NCBI GenBank assembly: GCA_963662175.1 | Contig: OY759226.1 | Location: 28,054,065 to 28,118,064 of the forward strand | Source of the DNA: Aradus depressus | Lineage: Eukaryota; Arthropoda; Insecta; Hemiptera; Aradidae | DNA length: 64,000 bases | Direction of reading: 5' to 3' | Part shown: piece after piece, positions 1-11,633 of the stretch | How the letters are laid out: each line of letters starts with the position of its first letter | Position numbering within the stretch: position 1 is the stretch's first letter | Notes under the pieces: model-generated | Told to the model about the DNA's origin: nothing | What the model saw: only the letters and a program-made list of their open reading frames with translations | Database searches by the model: none | Program-made: the position numbers and the translations under genes

Positions 1-95
1 TTGGCACTCAACATGAGAAATGGCTGGTTTTGGAAATCACCTACTAATTTGTTTAATTATTATTTCCATTATTTTATTTAACATTACATTTGATA

Positions 96-162
96 ATTAT
101 CACAGGATATGACATGAAAATGTATATAATATATACATTTTCATGTCATATCCTGTGATAAT
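96..162. repeat. Perfect 67-bp palindrome
   Basis: Two 33-bp arms beginning ATTATCACAGGATATGAC pair without mismatch around a single central base (129). It may be a fold-back remnant or a palindromic assembly artefact. No gene is associated. Confidence 0.85.
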
Positions 163-201
163 ATCTATATTATAAAGATAGCTTATAAATTAGATACTTG
201 A

Positions 202-402
202 TAGAACCACGTTTTTACAGATCCCTCCCTCTCAAAATTATTTCATTCTAGCATTCTGGGTATAAGAAATTATCGCGGTGTACAATAATACAAAGAAAAC
301 AGCTGATTGCAACGTATTACTTTCATATACTCAGTAAAACCAGTTTGAACTGGATTCGAGGGGGGGGGGGGGGGAGAGTGATCTGTACAAATGTGGTTGG
401 TA
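202..402. mobile_element. Short MITE (family B), copy 1
   Basis: The ends are inverted (TAGAACCACGTTTTTACAG against TACCAACCACATTTGTACAG), about 200 bp apart. The interior matches the copies at 5419, 20077 and 20502. A G15 run (360-374) sits near the right end. No clear target duplication was found at this copy. Confidence 0.65.
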
Positions 403-567
403 TATATAAGATAGTCCTATTATTTATTGTATATATCGTTTTCAAGAGTTTGAAAGGGCATTAAAAATTAATTTCTTTATGAGTTAGATATACTTTTCCC
501 AAAAAGAGGGAAACAATGTTTAGCTTTTCGACATTTTTTTGGATAGATAATTAGCAATATATAGCTA

Positions 568-785
568 TTGAGCACTCCGTCCTTCGGATGGAACGTTAAG
601 TGATGGTCCGGAGCCTGTGCGATGTCAGGTACTCGTTAAGTACTCCTACGTTGAATAAACCAATCTAGACAAAATTTAGAACTCCCACAAGAGAGTCGAG
701 CTCATGTCCTGCGACGAATGAGCGCTCTGGTAATAAGCGTAATAACCTCGTAGTTAAAGCCCGGCCATGAGTCATAATAACTGAC
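568..785 (+). mobile_element. tRNA-derived SINE, 5'-truncated
   Basis: Body of the SINE family seen full length at 32636 and 57653. It contains the conserved CCGTCCTTCGGATGG, GATGTCAGGTACTCGTTAA, GAGCGCTCTGGTA and AGCCCGGCCATGAGTCATAA segments. The tRNA-like head is missing. Confidence 0.85.
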
Positions 786-1199
786 ATATGAACCCTGTTC
801 ACAGATATAGCTGATAACGCGAACATTAGTATGGGTATTGTACTCGTATCTTGTTTGAAGCCAGGAGAGAAAATGTTCCAGTCGTGATCTAGCCAACTTC
901 CGCCCGTCAGGCTTTTCGAACGTGTAACACTCACCTGTCGAGACGGCTCCAAAAAACTCGAATCGGTAAGTAAATTAACTTTATGTAAGCAGCTACCCTT
1001 TACGTGCCTCATACCAGAAAGGTCAAGAACTCAGTGCTCTCTGTGGGGGGCGGGGGGCAATTTTAGTTCGCCAGACAGACAACCGTTTGTTTAATCGGTT
1101 CATGGGATCTTAGAGAATTTATATAAAATAAAGTATTAGAGAGTAGAACTGTCGGATCACACATTGAAGAGTTTCGTAGGGAAGAATACTTTCCAGTAA

Positions 1200-2088
1200 T
1201 ACAGAAAAATATTCCTTAAATTATTTACATGAGAGGTAAAACTTGAGCAAGGCGTTCTTCGAATGGTTAGTTAAAAGAGCCTCTGCTATGTCAGGTAGTC
1301 GCTTGATAAACGAAGTGCAATCTATTTGTAACAACTGTAATGTTAATATAACTGAGTTTTTGGATGGCAGAATAAAAGGGAATGATATTGTAAATAAAGT
1401 AAGGGATACATTTATTAATGAATATAAATTAAAATCAATAAATAGTACCAAGCATACTTTATATAAACAGTTAGTTACAGATAATAAAGTTATTTTCTCG
1501 GAGATGGATGCCAATTCGATAAGCTGGGTGCTGAAGGTAAGAGGTGGACTTCTTTATTTAAATAAGTATTCTTACACTAAGGAGGTCAAGCTTTGCTCCA
1601 TGTGTAATAACAAGCAAGATGAAGATGTGTTTCACTTTATTGCCGTATGCCCCATCTTAAGGGAATTTCGTCTTATCTATTTTGGTGAAGCAGAGTTGAG
1701 CTATGTTCAGTTCATTGAATATGTAAATGGACGAAATTACAAAACTTTAATTAACTATTGCAAAGCCGCCTGGAATTATAGATTTGAGCTGGTTTCAGAG
1801 TTTAATTATTAGTGATATATAAACAGCAAAATGTTTTTTATTTTAATTTTTTGTTAGTTTTTTTTTTTTTTAAAGGATCATTTAAGTTAATTTTGTAAAT
1901 TACTGCATTTGTATTTGTATTTGAATTTTTTTTTTTTTTTTGTTTTGTCACTTTTACATATGTGTGAGTAGAAATAGAAGAGATAACCCCTCAGACAGTC
2001 AATTTGACCATGAGTATTGTCGGTCAATATTATTATTGTTAATGTACATCTGTAAGAAGAAAAGTAAATAAAGACTATTATTATTAGT
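1200..2088 (+). mobile_element. 5'-truncated non-LTR retrotransposon (LINE) 3' end
   Basis: Contains the C-terminal part of ORF2 (1243-1812), a 3' UTR with T-rich stretches, an AATAAA at about 2069 and a terminal (TTA)n run, as in LINEs with simple-repeat tails. The 5' edge near 1200 is approximate. Confidence 0.75.
1243..1812 (+). pseudogene. LINE ORF2 C-terminal fragment with CCHC-like knuckle
   Basis: About 189 codons are open from TTG 1243 to TAG 1812, with a stop codon just upstream (TAA 1237-1239), so this is a 5'-truncated remnant and not a gene with its own start. The diagnostic part is CSMCNNKQDEDVFHFIAVCP, a C-x2-C-x9-H-x4-C knuckle typical of the C-terminus of LINE ORF2 proteins after the reverse transcriptase. 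No reverse transcriptase or endonuclease domain remains. The same family is found disrupted on the minus strand at 56553-57187. The clade is not assigned. Confidence 0.75.
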
Positions 2089-2107
2089 CGCTTGATAACT
2101 AGATCTG

Positions 2108-2210
2108 GGTAGGAAAAATTTAAGACTGCCAGATAGAGTCGAGTGACGAAAGAGCGCACTGTTAGTAGGCGATATGACCTCGAAGTTAAAGCCCGGGCAT
2201 GAGTTACATC
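2108..2210 (+). mobile_element. SINE 3' fragment
   Basis: Starts within the GGGTAGG...AAATTTA segment and runs through GTAGGCGATATGACCTC to AAAGCCCGGGCATGAGTTA. Confidence 0.8.
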
Positions 2211-2294
2211 TACAACAGATTTGATCTTTTGTTTTTACAGGAATTTCACGTTTTCCCATCCCCACTGAAATCATAATTGAAAATGGAAAGTTCA

Positions 2295-2430
2295 TGTCTA
2301 TGTGTGTGTGTATCTGTGAACACGATAACTATCGATGGAATAAATATATCGACACGAAATTTTATATGTGGATCCTGATGTCCATAAATGTCCATAAATA
2401 AGACACTTATTGATTTTCAGTCAAATCAGC
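2295..2430. mobile_element. Family A inverted-repeat element, fragment
   Basis: Carries the recurring family A segments GTGAACACGATAACT, ATATCGACACGAAATTT and TTGATTTTCAGTCAAATC. The flanking (TG)n run at 2300 belongs to the same internal position seen in other copies. Confidence 0.7.
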
Positions 2431-4222
2431 GTATTCGATTTGGGAATATGAACTTCCTGTGCGCATGAACGTAATGGGTAGGTATCTATCGATACAAGTA
2501 AATACAAGTAAAGTATCGATACTTTTCTTTCGATACCAAGTAGGTATAGAATAGATACTACTTGTATCGATTCAAAGTACTCCTTTCAAATTTCAACAAT
2601 TTAAAAAAAATTATATAAATTTTTCAATTCGTCAAAATTGTTCACCGTTTAATTTCTTACAATTTTCTTTTATTTGTTGTTGCAGTAAAATACTGAACTC
2701 AAATTCCGGTCCACGGACAAATGATATACTCGTATATATCGATGGTGATAACCTCATGAGTGATGTCATCACGCAGTCTATGCGATGCGTCCTTATTTCT
2801 TACATTTTTTACATTAAATGGTTCATCGTTTATGAAGGTACTTTTTTTAATTTTGATGAAAACCGTGAACATGATTACGATTTCATAATTTTATTTCATT
2901 TTCACATTCCATTTTGTCAATTACAAATTATAATGCCTCGTCCTACGACGAAAGTGTGGATTTATTACACTAAGAACGTTTCGATCACAGCGACTTGCAA
3001 AAAGTGTTTTAAAAAAGTGAAATATTGTGGGAATACGAATAGTCTCTAGTTTATATCCTTAGTAAAAATAAATTGTATGTTTATTTTATAAGGCTTTTTA
3101 TTATTTTCAGTATGTTTTTAATAATATAATTTTATCTTATTCGATTCGATTTATTTGTTTCTTATGCCCACTACAATATCTCATTTACCTATATCTTTCA
3201 AATTGTATTGTGTTTTTTATTATTATTATATAGGTATATATATTATACATGGTTTAAAATTAATTATGTCTTTTAGTCGCATCAACACTTTGTTAAATAG
3301 AAACGGGTTATCTACAGGTTGCCATCCTTTTCTGAACGAACTCTAGTAATCAGGATAAATATTAAATTTAAACTTGGCTACCTTTCTTGAAGCATTCAAA
3401 AATACGTTTAATTTGACGCCATGAAAATGGAAATATGTTGAGTGATTTCGGGACGGTCCGGCGATTGTCCATCTAGAGGATGTTCCTGATCGAATAAAAC
3501 CACCAGTACAATTCTTTCACGATTTCGTCCGCGCGTACCATTTTTTCGAAATATCCTCCCCAACTATAGAGCAAAAACAGAATGTTGCACGCAATTAGGA
3601 TAGACCTCAACTGAAACAGCTCATTGCAACATTTTGAATTACCTGTCTCTATGAAAAGGTTATTTTGAATGTTTCCGCTCTGTTAATTTTTCTCTGTCAA
3701 TCTTCATCTAAGGAACCCATCATTGTGTGATCTGCTCACGCTTCCCTATAATAAATACATTTTTTTAAAAAGTTATAATTAAATTAAAAATGTCATGTTT
3801 AAAATGGATTATTGAACGGTTAAAGAAAATAGCGAGCAGTGATTAAATAAAGCCACAGAGACTTAACTTAAGTCACGATTCTTGTAGTGACTCAATGACG
3901 GGAAATTTATTTTGCGAAAATCGGTCAGGTCGGCTTAATCACGAATGACGGTTGGGAGATGAAGCCAGTTTTACAGAGAGACAAATGAGCTTTGAGGAAA
4001 CATGTTGCGAGGCCCGTTGCAACATTTTGAAACATGAAACATCTTTGACGCTTTAGGAAACTGCCTTCGTTCTTCTGGGTCCTATAAAGGCTGGTGTGGA
4101 ACGACAGGAAGACATTTTTGAAAGCTGCTGATTTTTCGCGCATAAATCACTTTGCTTCTTTCTTATTCTCTGCTACAGGGAAAGTTATGTTATCGGCCAG
4201 AAATTTGATATTGCGTGTTCAT
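2431..4222. other. No gene recognised
   Basis: AT-rich DNA with short chance open frames. The piece at 2480-2580 is rich in ATCGATAC-type words. I see no domain, RNA gene or element end that I can support. Confidence 0.5.
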
Positions 4223-4437
4223 GCAGAGAAGTAGCTATCTAAAGCAGGCTGGTGAGTATGTCCTGGCTGGTCTGCAGAGAAGTAGCTATCTAAAGCAGGC
4301 TGGTGAGTATGTCCTGGCTGGTCTGCAGAGAAGTGGCTACCTGGAGCAGGCTGGTGAGTATGTCCTGGCTGGTCTGCAGAGAAGTGGCTACCTGGAGCAG
4401 GCAGGTGAGTACGTCCTGGCTGATCTACAGAGAAAAA
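4223..4437. repeat. 51-bp minisatellite, 4 copies plus a partial
   Basis: The unit starts GCAGAGAAGTAGCTATCT, at 4223, 4274, 4325 and 4376, and decays at about 4427. Because 51 is a multiple of three, a short frame stays open across it (QRSSYLKQAGEYVLAG-like units), but nothing suggests a real protein. Confidence 0.9.
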
Positions 4438-5418
4438 ACTGCGAAAACTTTGTTGAACAGATGTCAGGATTATTTAACAGGATGGCAAATAAACAAAATT
4501 TTAACTTCTCACAGTGAATTGAGCAATTCACCGACTACTTTCCCAGCTGTAGGAAGTATGGGGCTCCACTCTCCAGAATCCGATATGGACTTGCACTGAT
4601 TTTCAGCCAAGCCGACCGATGCCCTGGTTTTAAAGAAAAACAAGTACTCAATTTATTACAATTTGAGCTGTGAAAGTTTCGGTGAATCATTGAAGACTTT
4701 TAATTTTAGTAATGCAAAAACAAAAAACAAAAACTGCCATTTTGTTCTTGAATGTGGGTAATGGATCCTGAAGTATTGCGTGAAGAGGTAGCCATTTTGT
4801 TTCTCCAGCTATATAATTGCTCTCTCATACACTTCCACATCCTGGAGTCCTCATCAGCTCGCTCATGGAACCCTGGAAATATCCCCCCCCCACCTAATTT
4901 TTTTTAATTACAGTTATTTTTTTTTTCTCTTATCCAGGTACATCTTTATATTCTTCTCTTCAGAAAATTGCGTTCATCTGCCCTTAGAATTTCCGTGGAT
5001 AATTAGATTCTCACAAATGAATAGAATACATTAAGCAATTGAGTACTTATAATAAAAAAAAGAGTAATTTTTTATAATCAGGTTTTTAACCCTGAAGTAC
5101 TGTCTTTATTAACCATCAGATATTCACCATTTTGTAGGGTAATTAGCATAATGGTGGTGGAGTGGATAGCGTTCCTGCCTACCCACCTCACTGACAGTTG
5201 ATTTTTGTACAAATATAGCGAGGTGTTCAAAAAGTTTGTAAACAGTTGAATATCTCCGGTTCTAGCTATTTGTACCTAGGTCCGTTTCTAACTCAAAAAT
5301 GGATAAACTAACTTGGACTGATTTGATGAAAAACATGTTTTATAAAAGGCTGAAATATGCAGAAGAAATTGGAATATGCAATAAAAGTGATTTGATGTGG
5401 CCATAAGAGGACTTTGTT
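4438..5418. other. No gene recognised
   Basis: Intergenic, low-complexity DNA. I see no feature that I can support. Confidence 0.5.
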
Positions 5419-5555
5419 ATACCAACCAGTTGTGTACAGATCCTCTCCCTGCTATCATGTTGGCACTACTGACTGGCTGTCTGGTTTTCATCGGTTTTCT
5501 TTGTTTATATTGAACAGCATAGTTCTGAAAGTGACTTTCTTATACCCAGTCGTGC
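5419..5555. mobile_element. Family B MITE fragment
   Basis: Begins TACCAACCAGTTGTGTACAG at a TTA site and contains TCTGAAAGTGACTTTCTTAT, shared with the copy at 20077. The right end is missing. Confidence 0.6.
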
Positions 5556-5950
5556 CAGTATGAACAACATTCTCGGACTGTTTTTGGTCTGTATCTCGCG
5601 AACAAAACAACCTGCAAAATAAGGATTTCTCTACTACTTTTATTCGAAAAGATTTTTGATAAATTTTAGGGGTATCTTGTAAAATGTAAGTAGGATCCGC
5701 AGTTAAGTTGGGTCAATTGTCGTCCGTCCAAAATCTAATCAGACTTAAGTTAGCACATGTGAGATCTTAAATTTTCAACTTCATAGCTCTAATCGTTTCT
5801 TCGTCTCAATAATTTCCAATCACTTACATATACATTACAGGGGAACTTGAAACGCGAAAATCCGTTGAATACCCGATCTCGATTTTTGCACATTTTCAGT
5901 TTTTTTATCGATTTATGAAGAAGAAAAAAAAACATTGATAACTATTTACT

Positions 5951-6360
5951 TTGCTAAGTACGATGGATCCTCGACGATGGGCTAAAGTCTACACGGAGTG
6001 GATTCCTAGAGACAGAAGAAGAGGAAAAGGAAGACCAGGACTGGGGTGGAGGGACGAGATAGTGGAGAGAACAGGGGATGGATGGTGCACAGTGGCCAGC
6101 AACAGAGAAACATGGAACAAATGTGTTACAGTACTATTTAAGATATAACACCCATTTTTACTTTTTACTTTTGTTTCAGTTTTATGTTGTTTTATTTTTG
6201 ATCAAGAAGTAACAGTTTTACTTAAGAAATAATTTAATTTAATTTAGGAACACTCGTTAAATTATTTTCTGATTTCTTCTGTTGAAAGAGCTGTAAACTC
6301 AAAACCTCCAAAAGGAGTCTTTTGTTCTAAAATAATGTCAATAAAGCTTTTTTTTTTTTT
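5951..6360 (+). pseudogene. LINE ORF2 extreme C-terminus and 3' UTR
   Basis: A 65-codon remnant includes RRGKGRPGLGWRDEIVERTG, then W..A..RE.W. This is the R-x-GRP-x(2)-W-x-D pattern common at the ends of LINE ORF2 proteins. It is followed by a 3' UTR with AATAAA at about 6341 and a T run. There is no reverse transcriptase domain; it is 5'-truncated. Confidence 0.65.
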
Positions 6361-6564
6361 TCTAAGTATTATTTTTTGTTCTGGTTTCTCGATGAGGGGA
6401 GGGAAGGTGGGGGACCTCATTCACCGTCCTACGCCTTTGAATCGTAGAGGCATCCTTTGAAGGTAGTCTTTGCGCAGAGATAGCCCGAATCTGACAGTCT
6501 GAAAGGAAATCAGTCCTTTTCCAAAGGGGCCACTCACTATAGTTTCACTATACCTTAGTTTCGA

Positions 6565-7002
6565 ATGGACTCAATAGGGGGCTCCACTGTTGCATATTGT
6601 TCCTGGGTGGCCCCCTCCACATATTTTCCGCCAAATTGAGTCCAAGTTGTAGTCGGTGACTTGGAACAGGCGCCACGACTTGTCTTTGTACAACTCCCCA
6701 GCTATTCACTTCTGTACCGATGGAAGCCAGTCTGGCCCTTGGAGCGTTTTTAGAGTTGGGAAGGGTACCGATCAACCGAATCGGCTTAAAGGAAGAGAGA
6801 TGGGAGGACGTCCTCAAAGACCCTAATAACTACTTATGTGATGAAAAGACATTTTATGTGTGGATTCAGGACGACACCTATCGATTTTCAAAAAAATCAA
6901 TCAAAGGGTAAGACTCTACTCAAACTATCGATGTAACGATTGTTTCAGCACGAAGTTTAGTATGAGGTTTCAAAAGTGCTGGAGTGAGACTCGTATTGAT
7001 AA
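6565..7002. mobile_element. Family A element, left part (split by fold-back element)
   Basis: Contains GAATCGGCTTAAAGGAAG, CCCTAATAACTAC and CACGAAGTTTAGTATGAGG. It continues at 7775-7815 with GCGCCGGGGAAGTACAACA, its outer end. The fold-back element at 7016-7761 lies between the two halves. Confidence 0.7.
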
Positions 7003-7015
7003 CTTACTTGATTAG

Positions 7016-7761
7016 TAATTGTAGGAATATTGAGGGTCAATCAAAGATGGAAAAAAAACAGGCAACACCAGGGAATCAAGATTAGAATCACAATTAAACA
7101 AAATTAGTGTGTTGATAAACATTACTGAACGTTAAAATAGACATTGTAACAAGTTAAAAATTGAACCTGACTTACTATGAATACATAACTAAACATTAAA
7201 ATGAAATATAGATATATTATTAACCATAAACATGAACCTACACTAATACAAATTAAAATACAATATGAATACATTACTAAACAGAAACATTAATAATCAT
7301 GGAAACATACATGCCTTCTCCCCAACCCTGCTTATTCATAGTAAGTCATTTTAATGTTTACTCTTTATTATGTTCCACCTATTTGTCTATTTCCATTATT
7401 ATTAATGTTTATGTTTAGTAATGTATTCATATTTAACTTTACTTTGTGTTAGTGTACGTTCATGTTTATGGTTAATAATGTATCTATATTTAATTTTAAT
7501 GTTTAGTAATGTATTCATAGTAAGTCAGATTCAATTTTTAACTTGTTACAATGTCTATTTTAACGTTCAGTAATGTTTATCAACACACTAATTTTGTTTA
7601 ATTGTGATTCTAATCTTGATTCCTTTCCCATGTTCGTAGGCCCTGATGATGATATAAAATATATCGAAACGTTGGCGTTTGAATAGTGTTGCCTGTTCTC
7701 TTCCATCTTTGACTGACCCTAAATATTCCTACAATTAGAATCTACAGTCGCCAATCAACAT
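7016..7761 (+). mobile_element. Penelope/retrozyme-like fold-back element with ribozyme core
   Basis: A 746-bp element flanked by an exact 13-bp duplication, CTTACTTGATTAG, at 7003-7015 and 7762-7774. The left part (7016 to about 7310) is the inverted complement of the right part (about 7390-7735). The right part alone carries the ribozyme core (7640-7676), and the left copy lacks just that segment. A short unpaired tail (ATCTACAGTCGCCAATCAAC) precedes the right duplication. No protein is encoded. Confidence 0.75.
7640..7676 (+). ncRNA. Hammerhead-ribozyme-like core 1
   Basis: GCC, then CTGATGA (7643-7649), T, stem II GATATA/TATATC with loop AAA, GAAA (7666-7669), CG, then UU and GGC. The final GGC pairs with the initial GCC (stem I). 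The two-base self-complementary stem III would suit a dimeric ribozyme. The T between CTGATGA and stem II is not in the classical consensus. Confidence 0.55.
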
Positions 7762-8218
7762 CTTACTTGATTAGTTCGCGCCGGGGAAGTACAACACCGT
7801 CGAGTTTCCTCATCTACTCCACTAACTGTTCCCAGACTTCTGGGTGATTCTCCACAGATTCTCCTATAATCAGCTATAATTGTGATACCTAGTACCTAGA
7901 TAACATCACTGTTACCCAACATCAATTGACCATCCTGACCTCTGCTGCTTTTTTCCATAAACTTTTTACCCTAAGCAGCTGGAGCAGGTGAACTATATGT
8001 ATATATATTTTTTGTATTCAATCCTCTGACAAACAGACAGACACACTTTATACTTTATTTCTCCCTCGTTTTACCTATATAATTAGTTTCTAGTCACGTT
8101 TTGGCCTCAAATAAATTACAGTAGTGGTGATTAAACGGGTTCCTTCATGTGATTGGACGACCAGTAACAGATGATCCATGAAGACACTCTAGGAATATAT
8201 AAATACTGAAGAGAACGT

Positions 8219-8333
8219 ATGGTGTCCTCAAGGTATTGGGGTCTCAAAGTATGGTGTCCTCAAAGTATTGGGGTCTCAAAGTATGGTGTCCTCAAAGTAT
8301 TGGGATCTCAAAGTATGGTGTCCTCAAGGTATT
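8219..8333. repeat. 32-bp tandem repeat, about 3.5 copies
   Basis: The unit ATGGTGTCCTCAAAGTATTG plus GGGTCTCAAAGT is repeated with few changes. Confidence 0.9.
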
Positions 8334-8511
8334 AACTTCTCCAACAACCTCCACTCTTCAACTTCAACAAGAACAATGGAACAAAATGTCTAAATGGTCA
8401 TCGTTTTTGTCTTTTTATTATTATTTTATTTTATTGCGAGATAATTTTTTTTTTTTAAGTTAATATTTCAAACCGTCTGGGCAACCTCTCCTATCTTATA
8501 TTTAAATTGTT

Positions 8512-8684
8512 ATCTCATTTTTATTTTTTTATTTGTAGAGATACATTTATTTTTATCTCATTTTGGTTTTTTTATTTGTAGAGATACATTTATTTTTATC
8601 TCATTTTGGTTTTTTTATTTGTAGAAATAAATTTATTTTTATCTCATTTTTGTTTTTCTATTTGTAGAGATACATTTATTTTTC
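8512..8684. repeat. 43-bp tandem repeat, 4 copies
   Basis: The unit starts ATCTCATTTTGGTTTTTTTA and contains TTTGTAGAGATACATTTATT. Starts are at 8512, 8555, 8598 and 8641. Confidence 0.9.
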
Positions 8685-8689
8685 GTTTA

Positions 8690-10880
8690 CTCTCCTGATT
8701 AATTTGTTTAATTATTGTATGTTTTTTTCCATTGTAGTATTATTTTTAATTTAATATTTTTTTTATATATTCTTACTTAGGTGATATTATAGTGATATTT
8801 TGAGCTTTGGTCGCATGGTGAAGATTGAACTCCCTCCCATGGATGTTGTAAATAACTAGATATCACCATTGTAGAGACATCGCTAATATACATTGTACAT
8901 GAGCCAAAAAAAAAAAAAAAAATGAACTCTAGTGGGAAATAGTTTAACTAACATAGGAGTTTTTATGTTAAGCCTCCCCCCCTTCTCTTTGGTCGTCATA
9001 GAATATGAAAGTAACCCACAGCACATTTCAGTAAGCCAACATACGAAACCTTCTTAGTTGATTCTTCGTATCAGTTGAGTTATTATCGAGCAGTTTTTAA
9101 CACTGAAGGCATTTAAAATAAAAAGCGAAAAAGTATAGATTTATATCATAACTTTTAAAAAAGTTATTGTCATCTGCAAACAAAAACCACTTCAGTATAA
9201 GGTTGGATAAAATAAATAATGTTTTTATATATTTTTTTTAGAATCTTGTATTATACTCTGTATAAATCTTGTACAAAGTATAACGAAGTGCCCCTAGGGT
9301 GCACAAAGAGAGAGAGAGGGCTGACTATAGAGGCGGAACGACGAAAGGACTTGAGTGTAGTGCATAGTGGGAGTTGTGAATGGAAGCTAAGTGAATAGCT
9401 GGGCTGGCTGGGCTCCTTTGATAGACCCACTCAGATGCAAATAGAGGGGGCTTCATTAATATCTGCAGAGGACCCCTGTCTCTTCTATATGATGGGTTCA
9501 TTATAAGTTGACACTCGTGTCACGCATGCGCAGTAGAAGGCCTTCATTAGTATACGAAGGGTACATCATTGTTTGTTTTGGCTTAACGTATATACTCCGA
9601 ATTCGGGCTGAAAAGATGAGCTGTTCCAATACTTGTCTCGCTCCTCGGCTTCTTGTACCATGCGATGTGGTGCAGCTACATCGTATGTCTCTCGTCTGAT
9701 GCCACAGCGTCTCCATGACATAGCCTATGGCGATCTCCATTTATTTTCTTGGCAAGGGTTCCACCGCAGATATAAGCTCTAATCGGAGTTACTTTTTGTT
9801 ATATTTTCGCCATTTTTCATTACTTATTTACTAATTTATTTTATTTTTATAGGTTTACTTATATTTTCCCCTTCCTTTTCTATATATTCGTGAAAGAAGA
9901 CACTTTTGGAACAATTATAAACAATATTTATCACAATTTTTTTGTTTAATTTTTTTATTTAACTTTTATTAAACTTTGCATATGTACATTAAAATAAAAT
10001 ATGCAAAAAATGCACAACCAGCGGCTGGGCTGACGTATAGTTCACATAAAAAAAATTAATAAATAATAAATCTAAAAATGACGTGAAAGGTTTGAGAGAG
10101 GAAAAACATCCAGCGGTGAACCCTCATGGCATCACTTCATACAGGAGATCTCTATGCCAAACTCTCTTTAATCTTCTTACGGATAAATAATTTGGATTTG
10201 AAATTTTGTGTACTTCCGGATTGGTATGTAAGCAAATTATGGTGTAGAAACGTTGGTATAACTGTTTGATGGTTGTATCTATGGGTGTGATGCTCAAGTC
10301 CCGGTGTAAAGTCTTACATCCATTTACCATGTTATAAATAAATATTATTATAAAAAAGCTGATTTTGAGTGGTGTATCTATCAAAAGAACGAGTGGTGTA
10401 TCTACCAGAAGAGCGAGTGGTGCCCTATTATATTATTTCCCCCCTCTAAGAAAAGCAAAGGGCCCCCCTCATTCAGAATCAAAAAGAAGCAAAACCTTTG
10501 AATACAGATACAATTATCAAAACTTTGAAGATGAAATAGCGTAATGTAATACATCACATGTTGTTATCTCTACCTGTTCTAAGCATACGACTTGCTACTT
10601 GTCTAGATATTTTTGGTGTGATAAGTATTGTATTTTCTTTATATTTTTTCATACAATTTTATATTTTCTTGTCATATTTAAGTATATATATATATTTTGT
10701 TTATTAGTTTCATTGTGTACATTATTTCATCCCCCTTTTCATTTCGTTGGAGGGTTTCAATGGGCTCGAGGAGACAGCCCAACTCCATGTCTACGCCATT
10801 GCTCGATCTATACTGGGTATTCAGTGACTAAGGTTTTCTGTATCTCTTTAGCATTTTTTCAAACCAGATCGATGTTTTTT
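8690..10880. other. No gene recognised
   Basis: AT-rich intergenic DNA. Short frames, for example near 9500-9740 and 10124-10384, show no recognisable domain. Confidence 0.5.
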
Positions 10881-10881
10881 A

Positions 10882-11309
10882 CTTTCCAGATATACGAGGT
10901 ATAGGGGAAGTTATGTAATCTTAACAGAATTTTGACGTGTTTTTCACCGGAATTACATGTTTTTCGAACGCCTGATACCAAAAAAATGTAAACAAAAAAT
11001 TATCAATCTGTGTGTGACTGTGAACACGGCAACTCCCGTATAGAATGAATATATCGACACGAAATTTTATATGTGAATCCAAAACTTCATAAGGACGACA
11101 CATCAATTGTCAGCCGAATCGGCTTAAGGGAAAGGGGGGATATGGACACCTCACTCATGTGAATCCAGGACCAAATAAGTTCAGTTCCTGTCGATTTTCA
11201 ACAAATCGGCCGAAAGAAAGATGGAGATCCAAGTCTGCCGATGTAACTACAGTACGAGTCGCTGTGTTGGCCACCTAGTGATTTTCAACCAAATCAGTAA
11301 CTTGGTTGC
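10882..11309. mobile_element. Family A element, reverse orientation
   Basis: Begins with the inner end word GTATAGGGGAAGTTATGTAA, then CGAAATTTTATATGTGAATC, GAATCGGCTTAAGGGAAAGG and GATTTTCAACCAAATCAG. It runs straight into the 36-bp array, whose unit contains the element's outer terminus. Confidence 0.8.
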
Positions 11310-11633
11310 TTAGTTATAGTACATTGCCGGTGTTTCACCGCAGACTTAGTTATAGTACATTGCCGGTGTTTCACCGCAGACTTAGTTATAGTACATTGCC
11401 GGTGTTTCACCGCAGACTTAGTTACAGTACATTGCCGGTGTTTCACCGCAGACTTAATTATAGTACATTGCCGGTGATTCACCGCAGACTTAGTTATAGT
11501 ACATTGCCGGTGATTCACCGCAGCCTTAGTTATAGTACATTGCCGGTGATTCACCGCAGACTTAGTTATAGTACATTGCCGGTGATTCACCGCAGACTTA
11601 GTTATAGTACATTGCCGGTGATTCACCGCAGAC
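11310..11633. repeat. 36-bp tandem array, 9 copies
   Basis: The unit is CTTAGTTATAGTACATTGCC followed by GGTGWTTCACCGCAGA. Four copies read TGTTTCACC and then five read TGATTCACC, so a variant spread as a block. Frames stay open on both strands because 36 is a multiple of three. The unit contains ACATTGCCGGTGATTCACCG, the outer terminus of family A. Confidence 0.95.

Noticed and set aside
665..1012. 115-codon minus-strand frame
   Set aside because: Antisense to SINE sequence.
11310..11633. Regular 36-bp direct repeats, CRISPR-like in length
   Set aside because: No spacers: the units are head to tail, in a eukaryotic genome, and derive from a transposon end.
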